Below are positions 14,581 through 25,379 of a stretch of DNA of 64,000 nucleotides, in pieces; the first letter of the stretch is position 1, and every line of letters begins with the position of its first letter. The DNA is from Hydra vulgaris (Eukaryota; Cnidaria; Hydrozoa; Anthoathecata; Hydridae), in assembly GCF_038396675.1 (NCBI RefSeq), contig NC_088931.1, positions 11,279,501 through 11,343,500 of the forward strand. Direction: 5' to 3'. Under the pieces are notes generated by a model that was given only the letters and a program-made list of their open reading frames with translations, did not search any database and was not told the origin of the DNA. The position numbers and the translations under genes are program-made.

Positions 14581-15897
14581 TTTTTTTTTTTTTTTTTTTT
14601 TTATGCATGTTTTATTTTACAACTACAAAGTAATTACAAGTTACCAACCACTGATTGGCAGTAAAGATATACAAATTTAAATCATAAATATAAAGTTTAA
14701 AATATACGAGGTAAATAAAAATATAGTTGCTTACAACTCCGAGACATGAATAAAATAAATACCAATTACAACAATATAATAACGTGTAAGTAAAAATAAT
14801 CCGAGAAATATATTTCTATATTACTCCAATTAAAATAAAAAATACAATAAATAAAAATAATCTGCTGATTTTTTGGAGGAGAGTTTAGATGTTTCACTAT
14901 AAGTTAATTTACCACATTTCAAGATAATGTTAGTGTATAAATATGATAAAAACAAAATTTGTGTAAGATTGATAAAAAGAAATACTTATTTGTAGTCATA
15001 GGAAGCTCGCAGAAGACTTAAGTCAGTCTTGTCATCGAGTACCTATTTCTTAGACGTGTAATACACATAAAAAATCAGTTGCATACGTGGTATATATATA
15101 CGTGTTATTAATATAATTTTTATTATCAATTTGTATTAAAAGTTAAGTTACATTTATTTATTTATTCAAATTAAAAAAAAATTCCTTACAGTTGTTTAAT
15201 TTGATTATTGTAGATTTTAGCTTTTTTTTCAGAGAGTGTTCGTTGTTTAAGTTTAATAGTGATTCGTTTCTGGAAACTAATTTGTTAAATAAATAGGGAC
15301 CACGATATGTAACTGAGAATTTTGAGAGTCTTATTGTTTCAAAAGGTATCTTAAAGTTGCCTGTTGCTCTTGTATTGTATTTATTTATATTGTTTTTAAA
15401 AAAGTGTGCTGTAAAATGCTCTGGAACCAGACTTAGTTTATATTTAAACAGGAAAAGTATATTTTGAAAAATATTTATTTGGAATATATTTAGTGCGTTC
15501 ATTTGTTCCAGAAAGGGTTGAGCATGAGTAAATTTGCTTTTACTGTATACTAGTCTTGAAGCGTGAATTTGACGTAAGTAAAATGGTTGTAATTTAGATT
15601 TGTGGGTACTGCCCTATGCTATATTGGCGTACATGAGATAGCTATGTATGAATGAGAAGTAGATAAGTTTGAGACTTTTGTGTGACAAAAATGGTCTTGC
15701 CTTGTAAAGTAAACCTATGTTCTTTGATATTTTTGTGTTTATGTAGTTTATATGGGGTTTCCAGGAGATGTGTTCGTCAATTAGAACTCCTAAAAACTTT
15801 GTATACAGAGCTCTTTTGATGGATATATTTTCTTATATTTTGATGGATATACTTTCTCTTTTGATGGATATATTTTCTCTTTTGATGGATATATTTT
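14581..15897 (-). mobile_element. 5'-truncated LINE inserted in Tc1 copy 1
   Basis: A minus-strand A-tail appears as the T-run at 14581-14602. The C-terminal ORF part is read from about 15815 to 15158: KFLGVLIDEHISWKPHI, YLRQIHASRLVYSKSKFTHA, MNALNIFQINIFQNILFLFK, ending in KEFFFNLNK and stop. One TAG replaces a Trp codon (NIA*GSTHKS). The 3' UTR has a hairpin block at 15001-15043 like those of other LINEs here. Comparison with Tc1 copy 2 places the insertion between GTGCTGCATTTTT and TTTTTCAATTTAGAG, giving a short T-rich duplication. Confidence 0.8.
15818..15897. repeat. 20-bp tandem repeat at LINE 5' junction
   Basis: The unit TTTGATGGATATATTTTCTC occurs about four times between the 5' end of the LINE and the resumed Tc1 sequence. 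It is absent from Tc1 copy 2, so it arose with or after the LINE insertion. Confidence 0.8.
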
Positions 15898-16079
15898 TCA
15901 ATTTAGAGAATCAACTATGTAACTGTTTAGAGACAAAGTTTTTCAAGTTTTATTCATCACAAAGTTCATTATTTGTACACGAAAATTAATAAATTTAAAA
16001 AAGTATTAAAAAAATTTGATTTCCTTCTGGACAAAACAAGTGCAACTCGACAAAATGTTGACCAAGCTGTATTTTGCTA

Positions 16080-17070
16080 TCAATATTTCGTGGCAAATCC
16101 TTTGTTGTCGATCACAGCCTTCCATCTTCGAGGCATAGATTCGATCAGGTGATCAATGAAACTTTGTGGAATCGCTACCCAGGCCTTTTGGATTTGTTCA
16201 AACAGTTGATCCTTATTACGAACACCTTCACGGTTAATTCTGAGGTTGACGATCTCCCACAGGTTCTCGATAGGGTTGAGATCCGGAGATTGAGGCGGCC
16301 AATCCATCACCGATAGGTGGTTGTCTTGAAACCACTGCTTGACTACTTTTGCAGTGTGTTTCGGATCGTTGTCTTGCTGAAAAACCCATTTTATTGGCAT
16401 ATTCCATTCAGCATGAGATAACATAATATCTTTCAGGATATTTTTATACATGAAACGGTCCATTATTCCATCGTTTCGATGTATTGGACCTAGACCATTA
16501 GCAGAAAAACACCCCCAGACCATTACATTGCCTCCACCATGCTATATGTAAATCGAGGCGTTTTCCGGCCGGTCGGCGTACACGGCAAATGCCATCGCTC
16601 CCAATAATGTTGAACTTTGATTCATCACTGAACAGGATAGTTCGCCATTTCTGCACATTCCAGTCAATATGAGATGTAGCAAACAAGAGTCTTTTCTTCT
16701 GGTATTTTAGTGAAATCAGCGGTTTCTTTGCAGGGCGTAGAGAAAACAATCCGGCTTCAACAGCACGTTGTCTGATTGTTCGGTCCGATACAGGCAGCTG
16801 TAATTGCTTTTGTATCTCGACTGATGATATCCAGGGATCCTTCTTGACGGATCTGACGATCATAGAATCCTCTCTAGAAGTGGTGGAACGCGGTCTTCCA
16901 CCTTTGTTATCTGCTGCCAACTAACCCGTAGAACAATATTTGAAACATAGTCTTGATATGGTCCATTTTTTCACACGATATTTATCACAAATACTTTTTT
17001 GTGACATTCCACTTACGTAATCACCAATAATTTTCTTTCTTAGTTCCAATCATAGACTGTCAGGAGCCAT
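16080..17070 (-). pseudogene. Tc1-type transposase, copy 1, frameshifted
   Basis: ATG at 17068-17070. The reading frame has an in-frame TGA at codon 7 (also in copy 2), a TAG where copy 2 has AAG (just before LAADNKGG), and a 17-bp deletion near 16535-16550 that shifts the frame between the first catalytic aspartate region and WGCFSANGLG. The second part (16523-16080) keeps FQQDNDPKHTAK and SPDLNPIENLW, so the D and final E of the DD34E triad remain. The paired-like HTH region is partly readable. Not functional as it stands. 85-90% like copy 2 by eye. Confidence 0.9.
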
Positions 17071-17339
17071 TTTTGCACTTGAAGTCATAAAAATAATAAA
17101 AATAAATAATCACGCTTCTCAAGCCTTACCTTGTTACATTTACCTTGTGATGATACAATAATGCTCTGTGGAACACAATGTCTTGGTTGGATGTGGACTG
17201 TATTGATGTAATGAAACACTTGTTGTATTTCACTTCTCGTATTGATGTTCTTCGATAAAACACTTTGATAAAACTCACTTCAATAAACTGTCTTGATAAT
17301 ACTGCCTGATTGACTTCCATATACTGACTGAATTACATG

Positions 17340-17545
17340 TTGATTTACATGTCTCTTATATAGTAAAATGAACCTGTTCTGGAAGATTCTAGGTGCTTCT
17401 TTTCAATGCTTCTGGAAGCTTCTGGATGCGTCTGGATGCTTCTGAATGTTTCTGGATATTTCTGGATGCTACTGGATGCTTCCAGATGCTTCTTCTGGAA
17501 ACTTCTGAAAGCTTCTGCACGCTTCTGGAAACTTCTGAATACTTC
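17340..17545 (-). promoter_or_regulatory. heat-shock-element-like array and TATA box, Tc1 copy 1
   Basis: Repeats of TTCTGGA(A/T)GC with a 10-bp period run from 17405 to 17545. They include exact TTCnnGAAnnTTC arrays at 17410-17422 and 17493-17505. Reading on the minus strand they are followed by CTATATAAGAG (17351-17361), then about 280 nt of leader before the transposase ATG. The arrangement equals that in copy 2. Confidence 0.65.
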
Positions 17546-19744
17546 CTTTAATTAATAAAAAACTTCTGTGACGTTGACATGGACCAGACTTAAGAAATCG
17601 AAACAAACCAAAAAAGTTGCACTTGTTTTGTCCGCTGCACAATGGCACTTGTCAACGAAATTCTGCCTGTGTGCTGTCACCTACCGCTGATCGCTCATGT
17701 CATGGCGTGCTATGACTCCAGACTCCTGAACTGTTTGTTGTTGTAGTATAGTTCGTTTTGTTTTTAAGACATGTAAAATTAGGAATACTTTTTTGCATTG
17801 TTCGATGTTGGTTGCAAATGTTTTGTCCAATACTCTATGTGGATGAAGAATATAATGAGTTGGATGATGATGATGATTTTAATAGAAAAGAGGAACTAAA
17901 ACCAATAAACATAAGTGAAATAAGAAACTTAAATGAGCACAATGACATTATCGAATCATCTAAAAATGAAAACACTGATTTTTCATTTTATTAGTATGCT
18001 GACTTTGAATTTACTGACTAAAATTTTGTTTATATTATTTTTACCTTTTGATTTTAACGAAATTATTATGTGCACTATTTTGTATAATAGGAATAAACTT
18101 GGATAAAATAGGAATAACCTTGAGCTATAAAAAATAAATTCTTAGTTTTAAATATTTATTTAATATTAACGATATAAAATATAGTTAGTGCAGTTCACTA
18201 AAAGTCTATATGCAGGATGTCGGTGACTATAGTTTAATTATTTTTTAACATTTACAGTATATACAAGTGTCTAACTTCAATTTTCTCATAGTGTCTAAGT
18301 TAATTTTTTATGCTTAAGGCTTTTTAAAGTTTTTAACGTTACACTTTTTTAATTCAAATCGCTGCAATAATCAACTAATTAGTCTTCAATATCATATAAA
18401 CTTCAAATTTCCAGACAAATACATTTTTTACGTCACAATGCATTGTAAAGTAAGAATTAAATTAGTCTAAAACTTTGAAATTTCAAAATCGATTTTAAGT
18501 CTAAATTATCGCTAGTCGCAGCTGATTTTATTTAATAGTATTATACAACCTTTATACTTCTTAAATAACATTAGTTCCAAGTTCAAGAGAGTGGCATTTG
18601 GTTGGAATCGAATATTTAAATATTTAATTTTTATGTATTCATACTGAAATGATTTTCTTTTTATTTCCTTTTTTGAAAACATTAAAATAATAAAAAAAAG
18701 TTTATTTTAAACAATAACGGTTCGATGCGTTTAATAAAATAAAAAAAATAAAAAAAAACTAAATTACTTAAACTAATGTGCTAACTTTAAATCGGTGTTT
18801 TTATAAAAGCAAAAAAAGTCGTCAATTTCTAAAAACTAAAAACTAAAAAATATATCATAAAGAATACATGGTCGCAGCTAGTTTTTTTTTTTGAACAATA
18901 ACTGCTGTTTAGTAAATGCGAAAATCAGAAATTCAAACATCCTTCGAGTGGCATTTAAAAAAAAGAAGATAAGGAAATTTAGAAAAACACCTTTAAAATA
19001 CCAACAGTTCTAAGACAAACTATGAATAAATTAAATACAAATATATAACTAAAGCATATATTTTTTATAAGCACTAAGTTAATAAGTTTATTTAAAATAA
19101 AAATAGTCCAAAGCTTTTTTAATTGAAAAAAGTCATGTAGATTTTGAGGATAAGTATTTTTGAAAAAAAAAATTTGCAAAATTTTGACAATTTTAAAGCC
19201 ATTATGAATGGTTCTAGCAAGCTTGCCTTCATTTCTAGTGATCAAACGGATACATTTTTGAGTAAAGTAAAGCATCTATGTTTCAATAATAAAATAATTA
19301 AAAAGTTTAGAAGACTTGACTTTTTAGGGACTTTTGGCCACGGAAAAAAAATTCTGGCCCACTGTGTGATGGTGAAATATATTGATTTTTTGATTTCTCG
19401 AATAACTTCTCAAACCACTAATTTGCCGCACTCCTCGATAACTTCATTCTGTGATTTCTAGGATAAGTAATGAGCTTGCTTGCGTTTCTCTTCTTCTTGG
19501 TGCTTAGCAATAAGATGGATTTGATCTTGTCACGTTTTGTTGTGGCAAGTAATTAATTCAAACGCTCCAAGGAAGTTTCCATTCCCATTTTTAAACAACT
19601 TTTTATTGGATTCAAATTGAAAAGAAAAAAAAATCAAAATAGTAATCCAATTTATATCCAATTATAATTTATTATTTTGATTTTTAAATTACAAATAAAA
19701 TAATGCAAAATATAATTTACAATTTAAAAAGAATATTCTTACCC

Positions 19745-20650
19745 CTAAAAGCTAAATTTCTTGAAGCTAGAAAATTTATGTAAAATTACTTTCCAACGTT
19801 TTGTGTTATCTCTAATTTGTTTTTCTAATTGATGCTCAATGGACTTTTGACTTTCCAAGTGAATCGTCGCTGTTTTCCATTCGAGATAATAGTTACAGTG
19901 AATATTGCTTTTTAAATGGCTTTTAATGCGGTCTGAAAGTTTTCTCCATTCCAAGACAACAAACTGGATTGAACGCCGGGTCTGGTTTAATTTGGCGATC
20001 CAAAAAGGAAACAAAGGAAACAAAAGAGTAATGCCACAGTCTTACTCCAAACGAGCCAACCTCTTTTAACTTTTTCTCCGTTTCTTTGTTTCTAGATCTA
20101 AGATGTTAAATTGGAGTTTGCGTTCTTTTTAATCTTCTGGAAAGTTGCTAGGATTGTTGAGCGACCATAATTTTGCAGGTCCCATCAAAATTATAGTCTT
20201 TCGATTAGTGTCTGATATTGATTTCCATAGAGCAGAATCGTTAGAGGTTGGTCTAGCTTGTATAGAAAGATCACTTTTACATATATTTGCTGGTCATTGT
20301 GATAATTAACTACTAAATCCAACTGATTTTTTTTAAAGATGATGACGTTTTTTACTAGCCATTGATGTCATCGGCAAGAAAAGGTTTGCTTGAATTTTGA
20401 TCTGGTAACTCATTAGAGTCATTGATACCGGTCTCTATATCATATATCAACTGTAAAGAAATATTGTTAAGCAGAATTATTTTAATTATTCTTTTATGGA
20501 TGTCACAAGATTTAAAAATAATTTAATTACCCGCTTGCATTTATCTTCGTTTTTGGTCCTACGAACGCAATCTGAAAGCGTTCGTTTGTTTTTGCTTTCA
20601 TTTTCTTTCTGAATCATCGCTCTTTTTCTCCCAAAAGCTCCAGACAACTG
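19745..20650 (-). pseudogene. hAT-like (ZMYM-type) transposase N-terminal remnant
   Basis: Read leftward, the start resembles the basic N-terminus common in these proteins (LSGAFGRKRAMIQKENESK, about 20640-20580). Next comes PAKLWSLNNPSNFPED near 20180-20130, and a segment in place of the TTF-type zinc finger (VVLEWRKLSDRIKSHLKSN at about 19965-19910). The end is KTATIHLESQKSIEHQLEKQ and RWKVILHKFSSFKKF, then stop at 19745. Cysteines of the finger are largely lost and frames change at least twice. Assignment rests on pattern memory only. Confidence 0.5.
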
Positions 20651-20706
20651 GTTCAGTTATAGAGGTCTTTGATTATTCATGCTAAAACTTATAATGATGC
20701 AAAAAA

Positions 20707-20841
20707 CAGATCTGACGACACGGGGAAGGGGGAGAGGGTACTGGTCCCCTCCTTTTTTTCCTAGATACAGAGGACGTTTTGTAAAAACTGACAATTGTGC
20801 CCCTCCACTTCGACCCCTCAACTCGTGTCGTCGGCCCCCTG
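20707..20841. mobile_element. possible hAT-type MITE, 135 bp
   Basis: Inverted ends CAGATCTGACGACACGGGG (left) and the complement of CAGGGGGCCGACGACACGAG (right), with purine-rich/pyrimidine-rich arms inside. No matching 8-bp duplication was seen. Confidence 0.5.
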
Positions 20842-20849
20842 AATAATGT

Positions 20850-21540
20850 TAACTTTTAAAATTTGTAAAATCAAAAGTTTTATAATTACTTTGGTGTTAT
20901 TAATCCGCAGAGCAAAAGTCATAACAATTAAAATATCTACCAAACATAAATTTCTTGTCGAAATATAGTCGAAATGTATTTTATTTCTTTGTTTTCTTCG
21001 ATGTCAAAATATGGAAGGAACAAAATGCAAGCGAGTCAAAAACACCTACACCCACAAAAGTATCCACAGAGACGCAAAGTTTAAGCAAAAATAAGTTAAA
21101 AAACTAGAAGTTATACTTTTACAAACCGTTAAATAGGAAAAAAAAAATTTTTTTTTAATCCTCTTTACTTTGTAATGCAAACAAAAGGCCAATGAAAACG
21201 CGAGCGTTTAAATGAAAAACAAAAACCTTGCGTAGTAATAATTACTTAACTTTAAATGTAAACAAAGTTTAAAAGAAGAACAAAATTTATACACAAAAAT
21301 TGCTTAATTTTAGTTTTAATACAAAAAAGTATTGATTTAAGTAAAATATGGTCTGAGTAACTATTTTTGTAAGTTAAATATAACACACCTAAACAAAGAA
21401 AGCCCTGGAGAAAATAAAAAAAGCTATTATTTCAAACTCCAAAACTAAAGGAATTTTTAACAATATATAATATTAATCAAATGCAATCATCAAAAAATAC
21501 TTTAAAGGAGCACAAATACATTAAATAACTCAATTATACA
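20850..21540. other. intergenic, no gene recognised
   Basis: AT-rich sequence with A- and T-runs at 21136-21160. Nothing supported. Confidence 0.4.
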
Positions 21541-22560
21541 GCATCAAAAGTATATAAGATCAATATTTGATGGCATATCATTGTTTTTAATTATCTCAAT
21601 ACATCTATGGGGCATATAGTCTATAAGTTTATCAATTTGAAATTTTCTATCTGTAACCAGGCAATATGAAGTCCTTAATGCAATTCTTCTGCATTTCGAA
21701 ACTTGCCACGCAAACGTATTTTGTCATCAAGCTGTTTACATAAATTCTCAATAGGATATAGGTCAGGAGATTACGCAGGCAATTGCATTACATCAACTAT
21801 ATTTGTCTTGAGTTATGCTTTAACGAGTTTTGATGTGTGTTTTGAATCATTATACTGTTGGGATGTCCACTTCAGAAGTATGCTTTCTTCTACAAAAAGT
21901 AACATATGAAGCTCCAGAGTTTTGTTATAAATGTGTTTATCCATTATTGGTTCAATGCAACATATTGGTTATCCAATCCAGAAAATTCTGAAAAGTACCC
22001 TTAAACCATTAAGCTTTTTCCAACTCCATGTTTTAAGGTTTCTATAGTGTACATTTGTTATAATAGTTTACCAACAGGCCTTCGAACACTTTGTTTACCA
22101 TCATAGCCATTTATGTTAAGCTTAGGCTCACCTGAACATAGTGTTTTTATCCATTGTTCTTTTGTCCAACTTTTGTGAGGCTTAGCAAATTCTAAACGTG
22201 CTTTTCAGTTTTTTACAGATATGTTTTTTTTTTTGCTGCACGATAACTATATAATCCTGCTTTATTCAAACGTCTTCGTACTTTCTGAAATTCATCAACT
22301 TTATCTCTCACACTAGAAAATGGGTTTTTTTTTCACATACATAATAAATTTACGATCAGTATGTAGAGTACTTTTTTTGGCCGTTTTTTTTTGCTCAGTT
22401 TCAACAGTGCCTTTCGCTTTATATTTATTAACTAATCAGTTTATAATTGCATTTGATGTTTTATAGTTTTTTCATAAATCACCATTATTATAATCTTCAA
22501 TGATTTTTTGTTTAAAAACTATATTTATCACGAACCATCTTGTCACTTTTAAGCTACAAT
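21540..22560 (-). pseudogene. Tc1-type transposase pseudogene, second family
   Basis: Reading leftward from about 22545 (MVRDKY...), HTH residues are poorly kept. The core ARLEFAKPHKSWTKEQWIKT then leads to LCSGEPKLNINGYDGKQ near 22130, where the catalytic Asp of the usual SDE motif is Gly. VRRPVGK follows. The C-terminal half shows WTSQQYNDSKHTSK with the second Asp present, SPDLYPIENLCKQLDDKIRL with the Glu present, and a DYMPHRCIEIIKNN end. Many stops and indels. A family distinct from the copies at 14514 and 36664. Confidence 0.8.
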
Positions 22561-22611
22561 ATTATTATAAATTTCTGCAAAGCAAGAATGTAGTTAGTTA
22601 ATATAACATTT

Positions 22612-22850
22612 TCTTTTTTTTTGTTACTTCACCTCCCCAAGGCCCAGAAGGCCACTACAGATAAGGAGGCTACTTAATTGTGGTTATAACCCTCTCTCAA
22701 CTCTATAACTCCGAAACACGAACCTTGACGAACAAGGCCGCTGCGCGGAGAAACAAGCTGAGCGCGGTACTACCAGGGACGTGGTGGGGATCGAACTCGG
22801 AACCTCTCGCTTATGAAGCGAGCGCTCTACCACTACACCACTACCGCAAT
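22612..22850 (-). mobile_element. tRNA-derived SINE (type 2), full head
   Basis: Minus-strand head GCGGTAGTGGTGTAGTGGT then AGAGCGC (A box), an anticodon-arm-like CTCGC-TTCATAA-GCGAG, and GAGTTCGATCCCC (B box). The body then runs to an A-rich tail at the left (T-run 22612-22622). The acceptor stem does not pair, so it is a SINE and not a working tRNA. The body TCCGCGCAGCGGCCTTGTTC...GGAGGTGA recurs at 39448 and 56878. Confidence 0.8.
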
Positions 22851-23491
22851 TTATAGAACAATTATTACAATAGAAGAATTATTACAAGTTAAAAACATCT
22901 TTGTAAACTAAAACCATTAAAATGCTTTGAAAAAAAAGTTTAATTGCAGTGCTATTTTACTAATAAACTGTTTTAAGATAAAAGTTCATTTTGTTTTGGA
23001 ACATTACAATTTTACCATGTTTAATGTTCATTAAAAAAAAAAAAAACACAGATTAGAGTCAAACAAGAAAGGATCCTGTTTTCAGATAGAGATTATATTT
23101 TATATTTAATCCCACAAAAATAAGATTATTCATAATTTTAGGTATAAATTTGAAAATCCAAGAGTTTTCTTCAAAGTCTGTTGATTGACTAATCGGCAAC
23201 TGTTCACCAGCTAAATATTAAGCAAGACTAAGTACACCTTTTTGCGTTTAAGTTGGCCGATTTTCACTAAATTTGGTATTTTTTCATTTTAATTTGGCAA
23301 TTTTCACTTTACAAATTATAGTGAAAAATGCCAAATGAAAATATAAATTCTCAATTCACCTATAATTAAGGTCTTAATCTTTTTATAATTATTTAAAATG
23401 TTTTTTATTCTAGGAAAAGTACTTTTGTTTTTAAATTCCCGTAGTTATGGAGGAAGTGTATGTTGGTATGTATGTATGCATGTTAAATGTG

Positions 23492-23588
23492 CAGTCGTGG
23501 CGCAGTAGTTAGAACCAAAAAGTCCGAGTTTCAACGCCGGTTCTAGCCCAATAAGCGAGCGTTTCCTTTTAATACAAGAGATTCAGGG
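23492..23588 (+). mobile_element. SINE (type 1), left part, split by BEL element
   Basis: A tRNA-like head with GTGGCGCAGTAGTTAG (A box), interrupted by a BEL element at CAGGG. The right part resumes at 33548 with CAGGGTTCGAAACGAGC, which supplies the B box GGTTCGAAAC. Confidence 0.75.
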
Positions 23589-23858
23589 TGTTGCGCTAAT
23601 CAAATCGTAATAAACGTAAATCATTTGGATTGGCTGTTTGTATATAATAATTAATGTCCCCCTTGGTAACTTGTAAAAATAACGAGTTTTTTGAAGTCTC
23701 GCCCTCTTGGAGTAACCTATCAAACAACAACGGACTCGAGCAACTCTAGCTGTGATCTACAATCTTCTTTGTGTTTATCTCATTTTTGTATAATAATATT
23801 ATTTAATATATTAATAAATTGAACTCGTTGTACAATACCACTCTTAAGTACTACAACA
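23589..23858 (+). repeat. BEL 5' LTR
   Basis: 270 bp, nearly identical to 33278-33547. It is followed at once by TGGAGCCAACGG, a plausible tRNA primer-binding site. Confidence 0.92.
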
Positions 23859-24391
23859 TGGAGCCAACGGAGAATACGAAGAGAATATTTTGAAGTTCTT
23901 TTGGATCGTTTGTCAATCGTTAACTACAAATTATTATTCCTTATTATAGTTGTTTAGGTGATAGTTGCATTTTAATGTTGTTTGAAATATCTATTTCATT
24001 TATCAATTTAGAAATTTATTTAAGATACTAAGGAATTTAGTTAAGAATATATTAAGAAAACTAAGATATTATTAAGAAAATTATTTAAGATATTATTAAG
24101 AGAATTATTGAAGATATTATTGAGAATAGAAGTTCATAAGATTCATTTATTAAGTATAATTGTACACAAAGTTATTTAAGTTAATATATAAAGTCGAGGT
24201 CAAAGGTTATATTATTATTTATTATTATATTTGCTACGAGGGTTCAATTTGACTGGACATTTTGTTGATACGAGGTTTTATTGATTCATTCATCTAGGTC
24301 TCAATTTGAAAAGTCCATACAGTTGTATTTAAAGCCATATACCATTTATATATACATAATATAGTTATTTATTTCTTTTCGTAATCTTATT

Positions 24392-25340
24392 ATGTCTAAT
24401 CTTGCTAATAAACGTAGAGGACGAACGTCAATTCAGTTACGCGAGTTTTCGAGCAAGCTAACAATCTTATGGTTGGTGGTTTGCACGAGGATTGTTTGAA
24501 TGAGTTGACGAGTCTGAAAAATACAGCCATTGATAAGTATTTGAAAATTACACAGTTTGATTGCGATATATCATCTTTGACTGAGGTGGATGAGGAGTTA
24601 GAACAAATTGTCTGATATACAAAAAATGACTAATCTTAAAAATTTAGTTAAAGGTCAGGCCTTATCTGCAATTACAGGATTAACCTTATCTAATGAAAAA
24701 TATTCAGTAGCTTTAAATATATTAAAAAATAGATTTTCCAATAATTTTTAATTTCAATTCATATGAAAAAAATTTTATCACTAGAAAAAATTAAGGATGT
24801 TAGAAATATAAGCAAATTAAGAAAAATGTTTGATACAATAGAAATAAAAATTCGGAGTTTGGAAAATTTATCAGTAGATGAAAATATGTATGGGTCGATT
24901 TTAATTCCTATCTTATTAGAAAAATTACCAGAGGAATTAAATTTAATTATAAATAGAGAATTAAACGGAAGTCAAGCTTGGAATATATTTAACGTTTTAG
25001 AAATATTAAAAAATGAAATAAGTGCCAGAGAAAATACGCGTAGTAATTATGAAAATTTTAGAAATCCTATAACTGCAAATACTTAATACGCTAACGGGAC
25101 AGATAATCGGTTTAGTAACAAGTTTAACCAGAATTTAAGGCAAAATAATTTCCGTATTCAAAATTTTTCTACAAATTTAATTACATGTGTTTATTGTTTA
25201 AAAAATCATAAATCTCATTATTGTAACTTAGTGACTGATGTTTTAGCTAAGAAAGTCACTCGAGTAAAAATTGTAGATCAAATTTTCGATGTTTCAAGTG
25301 TGACAAGCCTCACCATAAATCTATTTGTGATAGTTTTAAA
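24392..25340 (+). pseudogene. BEL gag and zinc-knuckle remnant
   Basis: ATG at 24392 starts MSNLANKRRGRTSIQLRE, soon frameshifted. A later open stretch (24763-25086) holds a helical gag segment with LEKLPEELNLIINRELNG, typical of BEL gag. At 25180-25330 cysteine/histidine motifs follow (CVYCLKNHKSHYC, then CFKCDKPHHKSIC after a frame change), matching the nucleic-acid-binding knuckles. Several frame breaks make it non-coding. Confidence 0.8.
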
Positions 25341-25379
25341 GGGAATAATAAATTTGATAATAACTCAGCCTGGGTAAAA

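Larger units (their letters stand above)
14514..17835 (-). mobile_element. Tc1-like element, copy 1, with a LINE inserted
   Basis: Flanked by TA on both sides (14512-14513, 17836-17837). Ends are CAATATCGCACAAAACGAGT on the left and the complement of GAGTATTGGACAAAACATTT on the right. Sequence is closely collinear with copy 2 (36664-38697), which shows where the LINE (about 14581-15897) interrupts it near its 3' end. It contains a frameshifted transposase (16080-17070) and a long 5' leader with a heat-shock-element-like array. Confidence 0.85.
14236..17994 (+). pseudogene. C-terminal remnant of unknown transposon protein, split by Tc1
   Basis: The left part (14236-14513) reads MLPIGMYSEEAIEARKKDN and so on, with two TAA stops. 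The right part (17838-17994) reads VDEEYNELDDDDDFNRKEE to a TAG stop after NTDFSFY. The frame is continuous once the Tc1 element and one TA of the duplicated target are ignored: codons before and after the insertion (GAA ATA TA|T GTG GAT) are in phase. The LPIG-xx-SEEA-x-EARxKD pattern is one I associate with C-termini of repetitive metazoan transposon proteins, but I cannot name the family. Acidic C-terminus. Non-functional. Confidence 0.6.
13445..19360. mobile_element. DNA transposon with long inverted repeats, host of nested insertions
   Basis: Left arm 13445-14165 and right arm 18410-19360 are inverted copies (roughly 85% alike by eye). Both start GGGCCAGAATTTTTTTCCG from the outside and end inside near ACAATGCATTGTG. 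The right arm has about 240 bp extra (18627-18868) absent from the left. Between the arms lies a broken ORF (14236-14513 plus 17838-17994) split by a Tc1 element. The superfamily was not determined: no matching target duplication was found (caaaat on the left, actgtg on the right). Without the Tc1 insertion the element would be about 2.6 kb. Confidence 0.7.

Noticed and set aside
16074..16316. Plus-strand ORF over the Tc1 transposase
   Set aside because: Antisense shadow of the minus-strand transposase pseudogene.
17758..17994. Plus-strand 78-codon ORF taken as one gene
   Set aside because: Its first 26 codons are Tc1 end sequence; only the part from 17838 belongs to the outer element's broken ORF.
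19144..19461. ORFs in the long inverted arms (also 18979-19275)
   Set aside because: Mirror copies occur in the other arm with stops; no domain. Treated as part of the inverted repeat.
22785..22850. tRNA gene (minus) with an anticodon-like CAT loop
   Set aside because: A and B boxes are good but the acceptor stem does not pair, and the sequence continues as a SINE body shared with other copies.
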